64,000 nt of DNA from Geothrix sp. PMB-07 (GCF_030758935.1 NZ_CP132333.1:1178992-1242991); one strand, 5' to 3'; shown: positions 1-10,207, counted from the stretch's first letter. The notes: generated by a model not told the origin, from the sequence alone. A program made the numbers and translations.

Positions 1-942
1 CACCACGTCGCCGGCCTTGTCGGTGCCCGGGACTTCGGCGATGACGTTGTAGCCCTGGGTGTTCTCGGGATAGAGGCGGTTGGCGATTTCCAGGGCCAGC
101 TGCACCTCCTTGCCATCCTGCAGCACGCGGCAGATGCGGCCGTAGTCTTCGTGGCGCATGGCCAGGGTGGGCACCACTTTGGCGAGGTCGTAGCTGCGGT
201 TGCTGAAGGCTCTGATCTGACCGTTGCGCAGGGCGCTGTCATTAATGCGGGCCAGGGCCTTGTGGGTCACCAGGAAGGCATCCACCTGTTCGTTGATGGC
301 CCGGGGCTCCAGCGCCCCAGGGCGGCGGGCGGGTGGCGCTGGCATGCGCGGCGGATTCGGATTCGCAGGGTCGAAGCGCTTGGCGAGGCTTTCATCGGAA
401 AGGCGGGGCGACGAAGGGTTGGGATTCAGCGCAGGGACCTCCTTGAGCACCCCGGCCAAGACGATTCTCCCCGCCACTTTGTCTGCGGCAGCCTGAAGCA
501 CGGCGTTGAGCTCCTCCTGGGTGGGCTCGTCGGGGACTGGCAGGTGGAAGGCGGCGCCGCGGGCGGTGCCCTGGGTGGAGGGCGTCCAGGCCAGCACTTC
601 CACGGCCAGATGGCCCTTCCAGGGGGCCTCCACATGGGCGGCACAGCGCTCATTGGCCCAGCCCGGATGGCCCCAGTTCCAGGCTTCCAGATGGGCGTTG
701 CTGAGGCCCCAGGCCTTCATCTGATCGCGCGACCATTCCGCCGCGGCTTTGTAGGTGGGTGAACCCGTGAGCCGGGGGCTGAACACATCGGTGAGTTGGT
801 GCAGGGTGGCCATGACCTGCGAATGCTGAAGGGCCTCCTCCCGGATGCGGGCATTCATGGCCGCATCGATGGGCTCCTGGGCCGAGGCTGACACCACGGC
901 CAGGGCGAACAAGGTGAGGAAGGATCGTTTTGAGATGAGCAT
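1..942 (-). CDS. Secreted M28-family aminopeptidase, N-terminal part
   Basis: The frame is open from the ATG at 942 to the window edge, giving 314 residues of an incomplete protein. The N-terminus is a signal peptide (MLISKRS, then a hydrophobic stretch ending ASAQ). What follows resembles the prodomain and PA-like insert of secreted M28 zinc peptidases: 'SPRLTGSPTYKAAAEW' near residue 48, a Pro-rich linker near 210, and 'EIANRLYPENTQGYNVIAEV' close to the cut end, which is the usual lead-in to the metal-binding domain. The zinc ligands themselves lie outside the window. It is divergent from the M16 peptidase at 1080, with 137 bp between them. The family call rests on this layout only. Confidence 0.75.
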   Translation of the reverse strand, partial: MLISKRSFLTLFALAVVSASAQEPIDAAMNARIREEALQHSQVMATLHQLTDVFSPRLTGSPTYKAAAEWSRDQMKAWGLSNAHLEAWNWGHPGWANERCAAHVEAPWKGHLAVEVLAWTPSTQGTARGAAFHLPVPDEPTQEELNAVLQAAADKVAGRIVLAGVLKEVPALNPNPSSPRLSDESLAKRFDPANPNPPRMPAPPARRPGALEPRAINEQVDAFLVTHKALARINDSALRNGQIRAFSNRSYDLAKVVPTLAMRHEDYGRICRVLQDGKEVQLALEIANRLYPENTQGYNVIAEVPGTDKAGDVV

Positions 943-1079
943 CACATTATGATGCAGCTAGTTCGTCCCCTGTCCAGGGGGTCTTTCGATCCTTCGGAGG
1001 CTCTGATTCACCTCACCTCTCGGGTGTCTGTGATGAAGGCCCGTTCAAGGCAGACTGATCCCTCTCCCCCGGAGTTCCC

Positions 1080-3965
1080 ATGAAACCCGCCATCCTGGCC
1101 CTCGTTCCCACCCTGATCCCCAGCCTGATATCTGGCGCCCAGACCCCTGCGGCCGCACCCAAGCCACCGGCCAAAGCCCCGCGCAGCCTGGCCCAGAGCA
1201 CCAAGGCCTTCCCCTTCACCATCCATCAGAAGACCCTGCCCAACGGTCTCAAGGTGGCGGTCATTCCCACGGGCATGCCGGGTCTGGTGGCCATCCAGAT
1301 TCCCGTGAGCACGGGGTCGCGCAACGAAGTGGAACCGGGGAAGTCGGGTTTCGCCCACTTCTTCGAGCACATGATGTTCCGGGGCACCAAGACGGTGTCG
1401 CCCGAGGCCTGGAACGAAACCCTCAAGCGTACGGGCGCGGCCCAGAACGCCTACACCAGCGATGACCTCACCAACTACCACACCACCTGCGGCAAGGAGG
1501 ATCTGGAGACCTGGCTGAAGCTGGAGGCGGACCGCTTCCAGAATCTGGAGTATGAAGAGAGCGCCTTCAAGGATGAAAGCCGCGCGGTGCTCGGCGAGTA
1601 CAACAAGAATTCAGCCAACCCCATTTCCAAACTCTTTGAAGTCATGCGCGAGGCGGCCTTCACCACGCACACCTACAAGCACACCACCATGGGCTTCCTC
1701 AAGGACATCGAGGACATGCCCAACCAGTTCAAGTACTCGCGCGAGTTCTTCAACCGCTGGTACAAGCCCGAGAACGTCACCGTCATCATCGCGGGTGATG
1801 TCAGTCCCGAGCAGACATTCCCGCTCGTGGAGAAATACTTCGGTGCCTGGAAGCGCGGCACGGTGAAGCCCCCCGTGGTGCCGCAGGAGCCTGAGGCCAA
1901 GGGCCCGGTGACGGCCCACGTGCCCTGGGCGACGCCGACCATCCCCTGGATGACGGTGTCTTTCCACACCCCCGCCAAGTTCAGCACCGTCAAAAACGAC
2001 AGCGCGGCTCTGGAACTGGTGGGCAAGCTGCTCTTCGGCCAGCAGTCCGAGGTGTACCAGCGGTTGGTGGTGCAGGAGCAGAAGGTGGATCAGCTCTTCG
2101 CGGGCGGCGGCAGCAACAAGGATCCTGAGCTCTTCACCATCGGGGCCCGCGTGAAGAAGCTGGAGGATCTGGCCTACGTGCGGGAGGTCATCCTCGATAC
2201 CTGCGCCAGGGCCCTGGCCGTGCCCTTCTCGCCCGCCAAGCTGGAAGAGGCGAAGACCGAGGATCGGCTGGGCTTCGCCCGCGCCCTGGAATCCACCGAG
2301 CGGGTGGCGGGCGCCGTGGCGCGCTTCACAGCCTACGACCGTGATCCCGAAGCCATCGTCAAGACCATGGCCCTGGGCGAGACGGTTCAGACCACCGACC
2401 TGAGCCGCATGGCCAAGGCCACCTTCCAGGACCGGAACCGCGTTATCACCACCCTCAGCCACGAGGCTCTGCCAGAAAACCTCAAGGCCGACTTCCCCGG
2501 CGTGGAGGCCAGGGCCGCCAAGCTGGCCGAGCTGCCGAAGCTGGCCCTTCTGGAAGAGCCTTCGGCCTCGCCCCTGGTGAACCTCCGCGTCGTCTTCCGC
2601 ACCGGTTCGGTGGATGATCCGGTCGGCAAGGAAGGGCTCGCCTCCTTGGCGGCGGCCATGATCGAAGATGCGGGCACCCGCGCCAAGGGTTTTGCCGAGA
2701 TCACCAAGGCCTTCGCGGCCACGGGCAGCGGCATGGGCAGCCTGGTGGACAAGGAGCGTACCTCTTTCAGCCTCACCGCGGCCAAGCTGAAGGCCACCGA
2801 GGCCCTGGACCTGGCCCTGGAGCAGCTCACCGAGCCCGGCTTCCGCGACGAGGATTTCTCTCGTCTCAAGTCGCAGCAGGTGAACGCCCTCAAGGTGGGG
2901 CTCAAGGCCAACAACGACGAGGAGCTGGGCAAGCTCGCGCTGGAGAGCCGCCTGTACGCCGAGCCCTTCGCCCATCCGGTGCTGGGCACCGAGGCAGGTC
3001 TCGCCGCCATCACCCTGGAGGATGTGAAGGCCTTCGTGAAGGCCCACTACACCCGCAAGAATCTGCGAATCGGCCTGGCCGGTGGCTATGGCCCTGAGCA
3101 CAAGGGACAGGTGCTCCGCACCCTGGCGGCCCTGCCTGCGGAGGGCGCCGCCGCGCCCGCGTTGAAGGTGGCCGCCACGGGCACCGCGAGCCACGTTCAG
3201 ATCGTGGCCAAGGACACCCGGGCCACGGCCATCTCCTTCGGCTTCCCCATCGCTGTGGATCGCAACCATCCCGATTTCGCGGCGCTGTGGGTGGTGGCCA
3301 GCTACCTGGGCCAGCACCGCAACAGCACGGCCCTCCTCTACCAGCGCCTCCGTGAGGTGCGGGGCCTGAACTACGGCGATTACGCCTACATCGAGCCCTT
3401 CCCCGGCGGCATGTTCCGCTTCCAGCCCGATCCGGGCCTCACCCGCAGCCTCAACCACTTCCAGATCTGGATCCGCCCCGTGGCGCCCCAGAACGGAGCT
3501 TTTGCGCTGAAGGGCGCCCTCTACGAGCTGGACAAGGTGGTCAAGCAGGGGCTCAGCGAAAAAGATTTTGAAGCCAGCCGCACCTTCCTCGCCAAGTTCG
3601 TGCCCCACCTCACGGACACCGGCTCCAAGCGCCTGGGCCACGACCTCGACATGGCAGGCCTGGGCTTCGACAAGGGTTATGCCGAAACCTTCAAGGCCCG
3701 CCTGCTGGCCCTCAAGGCGGCGGATGTGAACGCCGCCATCAAGCGCCACTTGCGCACCACCGGGTTGGAGGTGGTGATGGTCGCCAAGGATGCCGACAGC
3801 CTGAAGAAGGATCTGCTCGCGGAGGCCTCGCCCATCCCGGCCTACCAGTCGCCCAAGCCGGAACTGAAGGACGAGGATGCCGCCATCTCGCGCCTCAAGC
3901 TCGACCTCAAACCCGAGGATGTCACCGTCATCGCATTGGATGAGATCTTCAAGACCGCCCAGTAG
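1080..3965 (+). CDS. M16-family zinc metallopeptidase, two fused M16 lobes, exported
   Basis: This is a 961-residue protein with a signal peptide (residues 1 to about 20, ending SGAQ) and a Pro/Ala linker. The inverted zinc motif HxxEH is present as H93-F-F-E96-H97, and the downstream Glu of M16 enzymes fits 'ESRAVLGEY' near residue 173. The second half (about 500-961) is a second M16 lobe without an HxxEH motif, as in clam-shell enzymes where one lobe is catalytic and the other helps hold the peptide. 'LREVRGLNYGDYAYIEP' is the R/Y region of the C-terminal lobe. A GGAG lies about 8 bp before the ATG. Likely role: degradation of peptides in the periplasm or outside the cell. A strong bidirectional hairpin follows the stop. 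Confidence 0.93.
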   Translation: MKPAILALVPTLIPSLISGAQTPAAAPKPPAKAPRSLAQSTKAFPFTIHQKTLPNGLKVAVIPTGMPGLVAIQIPVSTGSRNEVEPGKSGFAHFFEHMMFRGTKTVSPEAWNETLKRTGAAQNAYTSDDLTNYHTTCGKEDLETWLKLEADRFQNLEYEESAFKDESRAVLGEYNKNSANPISKLFEVMREAAFTTHTYKHTTMGFLKDIEDMPNQFKYSREFFNRWYKPENVTVIIAGDVSPEQTFPLVEKYFGAWKRGTVKPPVVPQEPEAKGPVTAHVPWATPTIPWMTVSFHTPAKFSTVKNDSAALELVGKLLFGQQSEVYQRLVVQEQKVDQLFAGGGSNKDPELFTIGARVKKLEDLAYVREVILDTCARALAVPFSPAKLEEAKTEDRLGFARALESTERVAGAVARFTAYDRDPEAIVKTMALGETVQTTDLSRMAKATFQDRNRVITTLSHEALPENLKADFPGVEARAAKLAELPKLALLEEPSASPLVNLRVVFRTGSVDDPVGKEGLASLAAAMIEDAGTRAKGFAEITKAFAATGSGMGSLVDKERTSFSLTAAKLKATEALDLALEQLTEPGFRDEDFSRLKSQQVNALKVGLKANNDEELGKLALESRLYAEPFAHPVLGTEAGLAAITLEDVKAFVKAHYTRKNLRIGLAGGYGPEHKGQVLRTLAALPAEGAAAPALKVAATGTASHVQIVAKDTRATAISFGFPIAVDRNHPDFAALWVVASYLGQHRNSTALLYQRLREVRGLNYGDYAYIEPFPGGMFRFQPDPGLTRSLNHFQIWIRPVAPQNGAFALKGALYELDKVVKQGLSEKDFEASRTFLAKFVPHLTDTGSKRLGHDLDMAGLGFDKGYAETFKARLLALKAADVNAAIKRHLRTTGLEVVMVAKDADSLKKDLLAEASPIPAYQSPKPELKDEDAAISRLKLDLKPEDVTVIALDEIFKTAQ

Positions 3966-3973
3966 GCCGCGGC

Positions 3974-4021
3974 TTCACACAAAAAGGCGGGTGGCATGCC
4001 ACCCGCCTTTTTGTGTGTGAA
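3974..4021. terminator. Bidirectional rho-independent terminator
   Basis: A near-perfect palindrome centred on GGCATGCC has a GC-rich stem (GGCGGGTGGC/GCCACCCGCC) extended by A/T tracts and TTCACAC/GTGTGAA arms. It sits between the convergent M16 peptidase and RND permease genes and gives a T-run on both strands. Confidence 0.9.
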
Positions 4022-4024
4022 GGA

Positions 4025-7000
4025 TCAGGCTTCAGCCGGAGGGCGTTCTCCGCTGTGCCGGTCCGTGCCCAGCAGCAGGTAGAAGGCCGGCACCACGAAC
4101 AGGGTGAACAGCGTGCCGATGGACAGCCCGGTGAAAATCACCAGGCCCATGGCCTTGCGGCCCGCGGCGCCCGCTCCGCCGGCGATCACCAACGGGAAGA
4201 CGCCCAGCACCATGGCGGCCGTGGTCATGAGGATGGGCCGCAGGCGGATGGCGGCGGCCTCCGTGATGGCATCCAGCTTGGACTTCCCTTCGGCCTGCAG
4301 CTCGTTGGCGAACTGCACGATGAGGATGCCGTGCTTGCTGATGAGGCCCATGAGCGTCACCAGACCCACCTGGGTGTAGATGTTGAGCGTGGCCAGGCCC
4401 AGGTTGATGAAGATCATGGCGCCGAAGAGGGCCATGGGCACGGACACCAGGATGATGATGGGATCGCGCATGCTGTTGAACTGCGCGGCCAGGGCCAGGA
4501 ACACGATGAGGATGGCGAAGCCCAGCGTGACGAAGAAGCCGCCGGACTCCTGCATGAACTGGCGGGAGACGCCGGAATAGTCGGATTCATAGCCCGTGGG
4601 GGCCGCCTCCCGGAGGGCGTTCCGCATGAAGGCGAGCACCTCCTCCTGGCTGAAGGAGGGGGCGAACACGCCGGAGATGGTGGCGGAGTTCAGCTGCTGG
4701 AACCGCTTGATGGACTGGGGCACCACCTCGTGTTTCAGCGAGGCCACGGTGGAAGCGGTCAGCACCGAACCATCCGGGGCCTTGATGTGATAGTCCAGCA
4801 CCTGGTCCGGGTTCAACCGGGAGGTCTGGAGCACCTGGGGAATCACGCGGTAGGAGCGGCCTGCGATGGAGAAGTAGTTCACGTAGCCACCGCCCAGCGC
4901 GCCGCCCAGCGCATCACCCACATCCTGCTGCGTGAGGCCCAGGGAGGCGATCATGTCGCGGTCCAGCACGAGGGTGGACTGGGGCTTGTCGATCTTCAGA
5001 TCCGAGTCCACGAAGAAGAACATGCCGCTGGCCTGGGCCTTGTCCACCACGGCCTGGGCCACCTGGTTGAGGCGGGCGAAGGGCTCGGTGGTCTTGATGA
5101 CGAATTCCACAGGAAGCCCCGTTGCTCCAGGCAGAGAGGGTGGCTGGAACACCGCCACCCGCGCGCCGGCGATGGCGCCCCAGGTGCCCTGCAGCTCCTC
5201 GGCAATCTGATCGGCGCTGCGCTTGCGCTGATCCCAGGGCACCGTGATCACACCGGCGAAGGCCGAGCCCGCATTGGTGAACTGGAACATCTGGCCGAAT
5301 TCCGGCAGCTTCTTGCCGCCCTCGAACACCTGGTCCGCATAGGTCTGCATCTGCTGCACGGTGGCGGTGGGCGGGCCCTGGATCTGGCACATGATGAAGC
5401 CCTGGTCTTCCTGGGGCGCCAGTTCGGACTTGGAGGAGCGGAACAGGTAGACCGTTCCCCCCAGGAGCAGGAGGCCCATGGCGACGATGACCAGGTGGGT
5501 CCGGAGCGCGCTCTTGAGGATCCGCTGGTAATGCCCGTGGAACCACTCGAACTGGCCGTCGATGAACTGCACGAAGGCGCCGCTGTCCTGCTCCTTCTTG
5601 AAGAACTTCCCGCACATCATGGGTGAAAGAGTCAAAGCCACCACGCCGGATACGGCGACGGCGCCGGCCAGGGTGAAGGCGAACTCGGTGAAGAGGCTGC
5701 CCGTGAGCCCGCCCTGGAAGCCGATGGGCACGTAGACCGCCACCAGCACCACGGTCATGGCGAGGATGGGGCCGCCCAGTTCGCGGGCGGCCTGGATGGC
5801 GGCGTCGATGGGTGTCTTGCCTTCCCGCATGTGGCGGTCGGCGTTCTCCACCACGATGATGGCGTCGTCCACCACCAGGCCGATGGCCAGCACCAGGGCC
5901 AGCAGGGTGAGCAGGTTGATGGAGTAGCCCAGGGCCAGCATCACGAAGAAGGTGCCGACCAGCGAGAGCGGCATGGCGATCACGGGCACCGCCACGGCGC
6001 GGAAGGTGCCGAGGAAGAGGAAGATCACCACTGTGACGATGACCAGCGCTTCCAGCAGGGTCATCACCACTTCCGAGATGGAGGTATTGATGAAGTTGGT
6101 GGCGTCATAGACGATGTCGCCCGTGAGGCCCGTGGGCAACTGCTTCTGGATCTCGGGGAAGCCCTGGCGCACCCGCTTGGCCACCTCGAGAATGTTGGCT
6201 TCGGGAGCCACCTTGATGCCGATGAAGACGGACTTCCGGCCATTGAAGGAGACCTGGAACGAATAGTCGTCCGCCCCCAGCACCACCGTGGCCACGTCCT
6301 CCAGACGCACGATGGCGCCACCACTTTGCCGAATGGCCAGACGCCGGAATTCATCGACGGTGTGCAGGCCCGTGGAGGCGGTGAGATCCACCGCCACCAT
6401 CTGGCCCTTGGTCGATCCCAGAGCGGAGAGGAAATTGTTGTTCTGGAGGGCCTGGGTCACGTCGGTGGCGGTGACGCCATGGGCGGCCATGCGGCGGGGA
6501 TCCAGCCAGGCGCGCAGGGCGAACTGGCGGGCGCCGAGAATCTCCGCGGTCTGCACACCGGGTACCGAATCGAGCCGGGGTTTCACCACCCGCTCCAGGT
6601 AGTCCGTGATGTTGTTGGTGGGCAGCACGTCGCTGTAGAAGCCCATGTACATCGCGTCGGTATTGTCGCCCATCTGCACCGTGATCACCGGCTGTTGCGC
6701 CTGGGGCGGCAACTGGTTCTTCACGGCGTTGACGCGGGTGGTGATCTCTGTGAGGGCCTTGTTGGAGCTGTAGTTGAGGCGCAGCGTGGCCGTGATGGTG
6801 GACAGGCTGTTCTGGCTGGACGACGAAAGGTAGTCGATGCCCTGGGCCTGGGCGATGGACGACTCCAGGGGCTGGGTGATGAAGCCGCCCACGGTGTCGG
6901 CATCCGCTCCGTAATAGGCGGTGGTGATGGTCACCACTGCGTGTTCGGTCTTCGGATATTGATTCACCGGCAGGTTGAAGATGGAGCGCAGGCCCAGCAC

Positions 7001-7066
7001 CAGGATGAACAGGCTCACCACCGTGGCGACGACGGGCTTGCGAATGAAGACATCCGTGAACGTCAT
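4025..7066 (-). CDS. RND (HAE1-type) efflux pump inner-membrane permease
   Basis: This 1,013-residue protein has the usual length and layout of AcrB/MexB-type proton-driven drug efflux permeases. TM1 is near residues 13-30, followed by a large periplasmic loop with 'QYPKTEHAVVTI'. The TM4 proton-relay pair is present as D400-D401 in 'GLVVDDAIIVVENADRHM', and the second half repeats the arrangement with a second periplasmic loop and 'ANELQAEGKSKLDAITEAA' near the end. It is co-directional with the adaptor gene at 7074-8240, with 7 bp between stop and start, so the two are one operon. No TolC-type outer-membrane channel or regulator gene is visible nearby; a channel from elsewhere would be needed. 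Substrate cannot be told from the sequence. Confidence 0.96.
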   Translation of the reverse strand: MTFTDVFIRKPVVATVVSLFILVLGLRSIFNLPVNQYPKTEHAVVTITTAYYGADADTVGGFITQPLESSIAQAQGIDYLSSSSQNSLSTITATLRLNYSSNKALTEITTRVNAVKNQLPPQAQQPVITVQMGDNTDAMYMGFYSDVLPTNNITDYLERVVKPRLDSVPGVQTAEILGARQFALRAWLDPRRMAAHGVTATDVTQALQNNNFLSALGSTKGQMVAVDLTASTGLHTVDEFRRLAIRQSGGAIVRLEDVATVVLGADDYSFQVSFNGRKSVFIGIKVAPEANILEVAKRVRQGFPEIQKQLPTGLTGDIVYDATNFINTSISEVVMTLLEALVIVTVVIFLFLGTFRAVAVPVIAMPLSLVGTFFVMLALGYSINLLTLLALVLAIGLVVDDAIIVVENADRHMREGKTPIDAAIQAARELGGPILAMTVVLVAVYVPIGFQGGLTGSLFTEFAFTLAGAVAVSGVVALTLSPMMCGKFFKKEQDSGAFVQFIDGQFEWFHGHYQRILKSALRTHLVIVAMGLLLLGGTVYLFRSSKSELAPQEDQGFIMCQIQGPPTATVQQMQTYADQVFEGGKKLPEFGQMFQFTNAGSAFAGVITVPWDQRKRSADQIAEELQGTWGAIAGARVAVFQPPSLPGATGLPVEFVIKTTEPFARLNQVAQAVVDKAQASGMFFFVDSDLKIDKPQSTLVLDRDMIASLGLTQQDVGDALGGALGGGYVNYFSIAGRSYRVIPQVLQTSRLNPDQVLDYHIKAPDGSVLTASTVASLKHEVVPQSIKRFQQLNSATISGVFAPSFSQEEVLAFMRNALREAAPTGYESDYSGVSRQFMQESGGFFVTLGFAILIVFLALAAQFNSMRDPIIILVSVPMALFGAMIFINLGLATLNIYTQVGLVTLMGLISKHGILIVQFANELQAEGKSKLDAITEAAAIRLRPILMTTAAMVLGVFPLVIAGGAGAAGRKAMGLVIFTGLSIGTLFTLFVVPAFYLLLGTDRHSGERPPAEA

Positions 7067-7073
7067 GCCTGCC

Positions 7074-8240
7074 TCACTGTTCCTGGGGCGTGGGGTGCGG
7101 ATCGTTGGCCGGCTGCACCCGGTTGTCCACCTTCAAGGGCGTGCCGTTGCGCAGCTTCAGGGCGCCGCTGGTGACCACCTGGTCCCCGGCCTTCAGACCC
7201 TTGAGGATGGCGACTTGATCACCGCGCGTGCCGCCGGTGGTCACGAACACCTGCTGGGCCTTGAGACCAGAAGCGCCCTCGGATTTGGCCACGAACACGA
7301 CCGCGCCGTAGGGGTTGTAGGTGACGGCGGTCTGAGGCAGGGTGAGCGCCTTGGTGGCGCCGCCCACGCTCAAGCTCGCATTGCCGAACATGCCCGGCAG
7401 CAGCGTCCGGCTCGGATTGGCGAAGATGGCCTCCACCTGCACGTTCCGGGTGTTCAGATCCACCTTGGGGTTCACGGTGGACACCTTGCCGACGAAGGTC
7501 TTGCCGGGGAAGGCATCCAGGGTGAGGTCCACCCGCTGGCCGGCGCGCACGGTACCGGCCTCCCGTTGAGGCAGGAAGAAGTCCAGGTAGACCTGGTCGA
7601 GCTTCTGCAGGGTGACCACCCCCACACCCGCGTTGAGGTAGGCGCCGGGGCTGGTGTTCACGATGCCCACACGGCCTGCGAAGGGCGCGACCAGGTGCTT
7701 CTTGGCCACGAGGGCCTGCTGGGATTGCGCGGCGGCTTCCTTGGCCTTGAAGTCCGCCTCGGCGGCCTCGAAATCCGCGGGGCTGATGGTCTTGGCTTCG
7801 AATTGGTCCTTGGCGCGGCGCAGGGTGGCCTTGGCCAGGACGGCGGCGGCCTGGAGCTGCCGGAGCTGCGCCATTTCGGTTTCGTCGCTGAGGCTCACCA
7901 GCGGCTGGCCTTCATGCACTTCCGCGCCGGGCGTGACTTCGATGCGGGTAACCACGCCCGGCACCTCGAAAGCGAGGTCGGCGCCCTGCCGGGCCCTCAG
8001 GGTGCCCACCGCCTGGAGGTTGGGCTCCCAGGTCTCCTCCTTGGCGGGAGCGAGCGTGACGGTCTGGGGCGGTTCACCTCCACCGGCCAGCGCCCGGCTG
8101 ATCATGATGCCTTTGAAGACGTTGAAGCCGATCAGCAGCCCGAGGAACAGCCCCACAGCCACGATCATGATGATCATGCGCCGACGGGTGCTGGGCGGTG
8201 CCGCGTTGGTTTCATCCATTGGGTGTTCTCTGTCAATCAT
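7074..8240 (-). CDS. RND efflux periplasmic adaptor (membrane fusion protein)
   Basis: This 388-residue membrane fusion protein would link the RND permease downstream to an outer-membrane channel. An N-terminal TM anchor spans about residues 22-45 ('MIIMIVAVGLFLGLLIG'). It is followed by the beta-barrel/lipoyl halves ('LRARQGADLAFEVPGVV' and 'VAPFAGRVGIVNTSPGAYL'), a coiled-coil hairpin rich in Ala, Glu and Lys between them, and a membrane-proximal domain. AGGAG lies 7 bp before the ATG at 8240, which favours this start over the Met at 8219. It is the first gene of the efflux operon and is divergent from the U32 gene, with the promoters for both in the ~110 bp between them. Confidence 0.94.
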   Translation of the reverse strand: MIDREHPMDETNAAPPSTRRRMIIMIVAVGLFLGLLIGFNVFKGIMISRALAGGGEPPQTVTLAPAKEETWEPNLQAVGTLRARQGADLAFEVPGVVTRIEVTPGAEVHEGQPLVSLSDETEMAQLRQLQAAAVLAKATLRRAKDQFEAKTISPADFEAAEADFKAKEAAAQSQQALVAKKHLVAPFAGRVGIVNTSPGAYLNAGVGVVTLQKLDQVYLDFFLPQREAGTVRAGQRVDLTLDAFPGKTFVGKVSTVNPKVDLNTRNVQVEAIFANPSRTLLPGMFGNASLSVGGATKALTLPQTAVTYNPYGAVVFVAKSEGASGLKAQQVFVTTGGTRGDQVAILKGLKAGDQVVTSGALKLRNGTPLKVDNRVQPANDPHPTPQEQ

Positions 8241-8353
8241 CCGGATCTCCTGCCCGAACCCCGATCACGGCGGTCCGACCAAGGTAGTCGGTTCCACCCG
8301 TCGACGGAATGGATTCATCGCGAGGTTTGCCCGTGACTGGTACCCTGGTGCCC

Positions 8354-10207
8354 ATGACACTCGAACTTCTTGCTCCCGCCAAGAATGCGGACCAGGGGAT
8401 CCTGGCGCTGCGCTGTGGCGCCGACGCCGTGTACATGGGCGGCCCGCAGTTCGGCGCCCGGCAGGCGGCGGGCAACGAGCTGAAGGACTTTGAGCTGCTC
8501 ACGGCCGAGGCCCGCCTTTGGGGGGCCAAGGTCTTTGCAACCCTCAACACCATCCTGTTCGATGGCGAACTTGACGCTGCGCGGCGCCAGGCCTGGGAGC
8601 TGTATGAAGCGGGCGTCGACGCCCTCATCCTCCAGGACATGGCCTTCCTGGAGATGGACCTCCCGCCCATTCCCATCCACGCGAGTACCCAGGCGGTTTG
8701 CGACAGCCCGGAGAAGGTGGCCTTCCTGGCCAGCGCGGGGTTCAGCCGGGCGATCCTCGCCCGGGAAGTGAGCCTGGACGACATCCGCGCGATCCACGGC
8801 GCCGCAGACATCGAGTTGGAGGCCTTCGTGTTCGGGGCCCTCTGCGTGGGTGAGAGCGGGCAGTGCTACCTGAGCGGCGCCATCTGCGAGCGCAGCGGCA
8901 ACCGCGGCGAATGCGCCCAGCCCTGCCGCGCGCCCTGGAACCTCATCGATGCCTCCAACCACGTGCTGGTGCGGGAGAAGCACCTGCTGAACATCCGCGA
9001 TCTGGACCTGTCCGATCACCTGGAAGCCATGGCCGATGCGGGCATCCAGAGCTTCAAGATCGAGGGGCGGCTCAAGGATGCAGACTATGTGAAGAACATC
9101 GTCAGCCAGGTGCGCCGCAAGCTGGATTTGCTCCTGCACCGCCGCCCCGAGCTGGGCCGCGCCTCCCTCGGTGCGGTCAGCCACGCCTTCACGCCCGATC
9201 CGACCAAGACGTTCCAACGCGGCCTGTCCTCCTACCGCATCGACGGCGAGCGCCAGCGCATGGGCAACCTGGAATCCGGCAAGCACCTGGGCGAGTTCAT
9301 CGGCCAGGTGCGATCCATCCAGGGCGACCGCCTCGTGCTGGATACGACCGAGGGCCTGCATCCGGGGGATGGCCTCGCCTTCGTGGAGGGCGCTGAGGTG
9401 GCGGGCACGGTGATCAATGCCGTGGAGCCCCGCCAGCTGTTCGTGCAGGATCCCTCGCGCATCAAGGTGGGCACCCGCCTGCATCGGAACCTGGACCTCC
9501 ATTGGCTGAAAGCCCTGCGCAGCGCCAAGGTGGAGCGCCGCATCGCGGTGAAGGCGGCCCTGGATTTCCCGGAGGGGGCCGTGCGTCTGCGCCTGGAGGA
9601 TTCCGGCGGCTTTGCTGGTGTAGCTCAAGCCGCGGGGGAATTTGCTGCCCCCCGGGATGTCGATGCCTCGGCCAAGGCCATCCATGAAGCCCTGGGCCGC
9701 CTGGGGAACACTCCCTTTGAATTGGCGGATCTGCAGGTGGCCGAGCCGCGCTTCGTGCCCCTCAGCGTGCTCAACAGCCTGCGCCGTGACGCGGCCGCGG
9801 CCCTGGAAGCCCTGCGCCGGGCCCCCCGGGCGCGGGAGCCGCGCCGGAGGCCCGCTTTGAAGCTGAACCCCCTGCCGGTGCGAGGTCTGGATTTCTCCTG
9901 GAACATCGCCAACCGAGCTGCGCGGGCCTTCTACGAGCGGGCCGGTGGCGAAGTGTTGGAACCGGCTGCGGAGCTGCACGACAGCCTCGATGGCCGCGTG
10001 GTGATGACCACACGCCACTGCGTCAAATACGAGCTGGGCTGGTGCCACGTGCACGACAACCCCGAACCCTGGGCGCGCATCCCGGAACCCCAGGGGCCCC
10101 TCTTCCTGGAGAACGGATCCACCCGGCTGGAATGCCGCTTCGACTGCGCCCGCTGTCGCATGGAGTTGGTGCTCCATGAGCAAGGGCACGCGAGGGTACA
10201 GGGGTGA
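8354..10207 (+). CDS. U32-family peptidase-like protein (RlhA/TrhP-type)
   Basis: From the ATG at 8354 (M-T-L-E-L-L-A-P-A-K) the protein is 617 residues; the frame is open further back to 8309, but family members begin with this ELLAPA segment. The Cys-rich U32 signature is clear: 'GQCYLSGAICERSGNRGEC' followed by QPCR. The C-terminal region has further cysteines ('TTRHCVKYELGWC', 'CRFDCARCRMEL') that could bind a metal or Fe-S cluster. Characterised relatives RlhA and TrhP help hydroxylate cytidine in 23S rRNA or uridine at tRNA position 34 in a prephenate-dependent way; others are called collagenase-like. Which substrate applies here cannot be told. The stop overlaps the GTG of the next gene (GTGA), so the two are translationally coupled. 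Confidence 0.9.
   Translation: MTLELLAPAKNADQGILALRCGADAVYMGGPQFGARQAAGNELKDFELLTAEARLWGAKVFATLNTILFDGELDAARRQAWELYEAGVDALILQDMAFLEMDLPPIPIHASTQAVCDSPEKVAFLASAGFSRAILAREVSLDDIRAIHGAADIELEAFVFGALCVGESGQCYLSGAICERSGNRGECAQPCRAPWNLIDASNHVLVREKHLLNIRDLDLSDHLEAMADAGIQSFKIEGRLKDADYVKNIVSQVRRKLDLLLHRRPELGRASLGAVSHAFTPDPTKTFQRGLSSYRIDGERQRMGNLESGKHLGEFIGQVRSIQGDRLVLDTTEGLHPGDGLAFVEGAEVAGTVINAVEPRQLFVQDPSRIKVGTRLHRNLDLHWLKALRSAKVERRIAVKAALDFPEGAVRLRLEDSGGFAGVAQAAGEFAAPRDVDASAKAIHEALGRLGNTPFELADLQVAEPRFVPLSVLNSLRRDAAAALEALRRAPRAREPRRRPALKLNPLPVRGLDFSWNIANRAARAFYERAGGEVLEPAAELHDSLDGRVVMTTRHCVKYELGWCHVHDNPEPWARIPEPQGPLFLENGSTRLECRFDCARCRMELVLHEQGHARVQG

Noticed and set aside
1611-3749. 712-codon minus-strand frame opposite the M16 peptidase
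   Set aside because: His/Gly/Arg-rich antisense frame created by high GC; the plus strand encodes a complete peptidase with catalytic motifs.
4013-5626. 537-codon plus-strand frame opposite the RND permease
   Set aside because: Antisense shadow rich in Gly, His, Asp; the permease on the minus strand is unambiguous.
8315-10189. 624-codon minus-strand frame opposite the U32 gene
   Set aside because: Antisense shadow; no domain, low-complexity composition.
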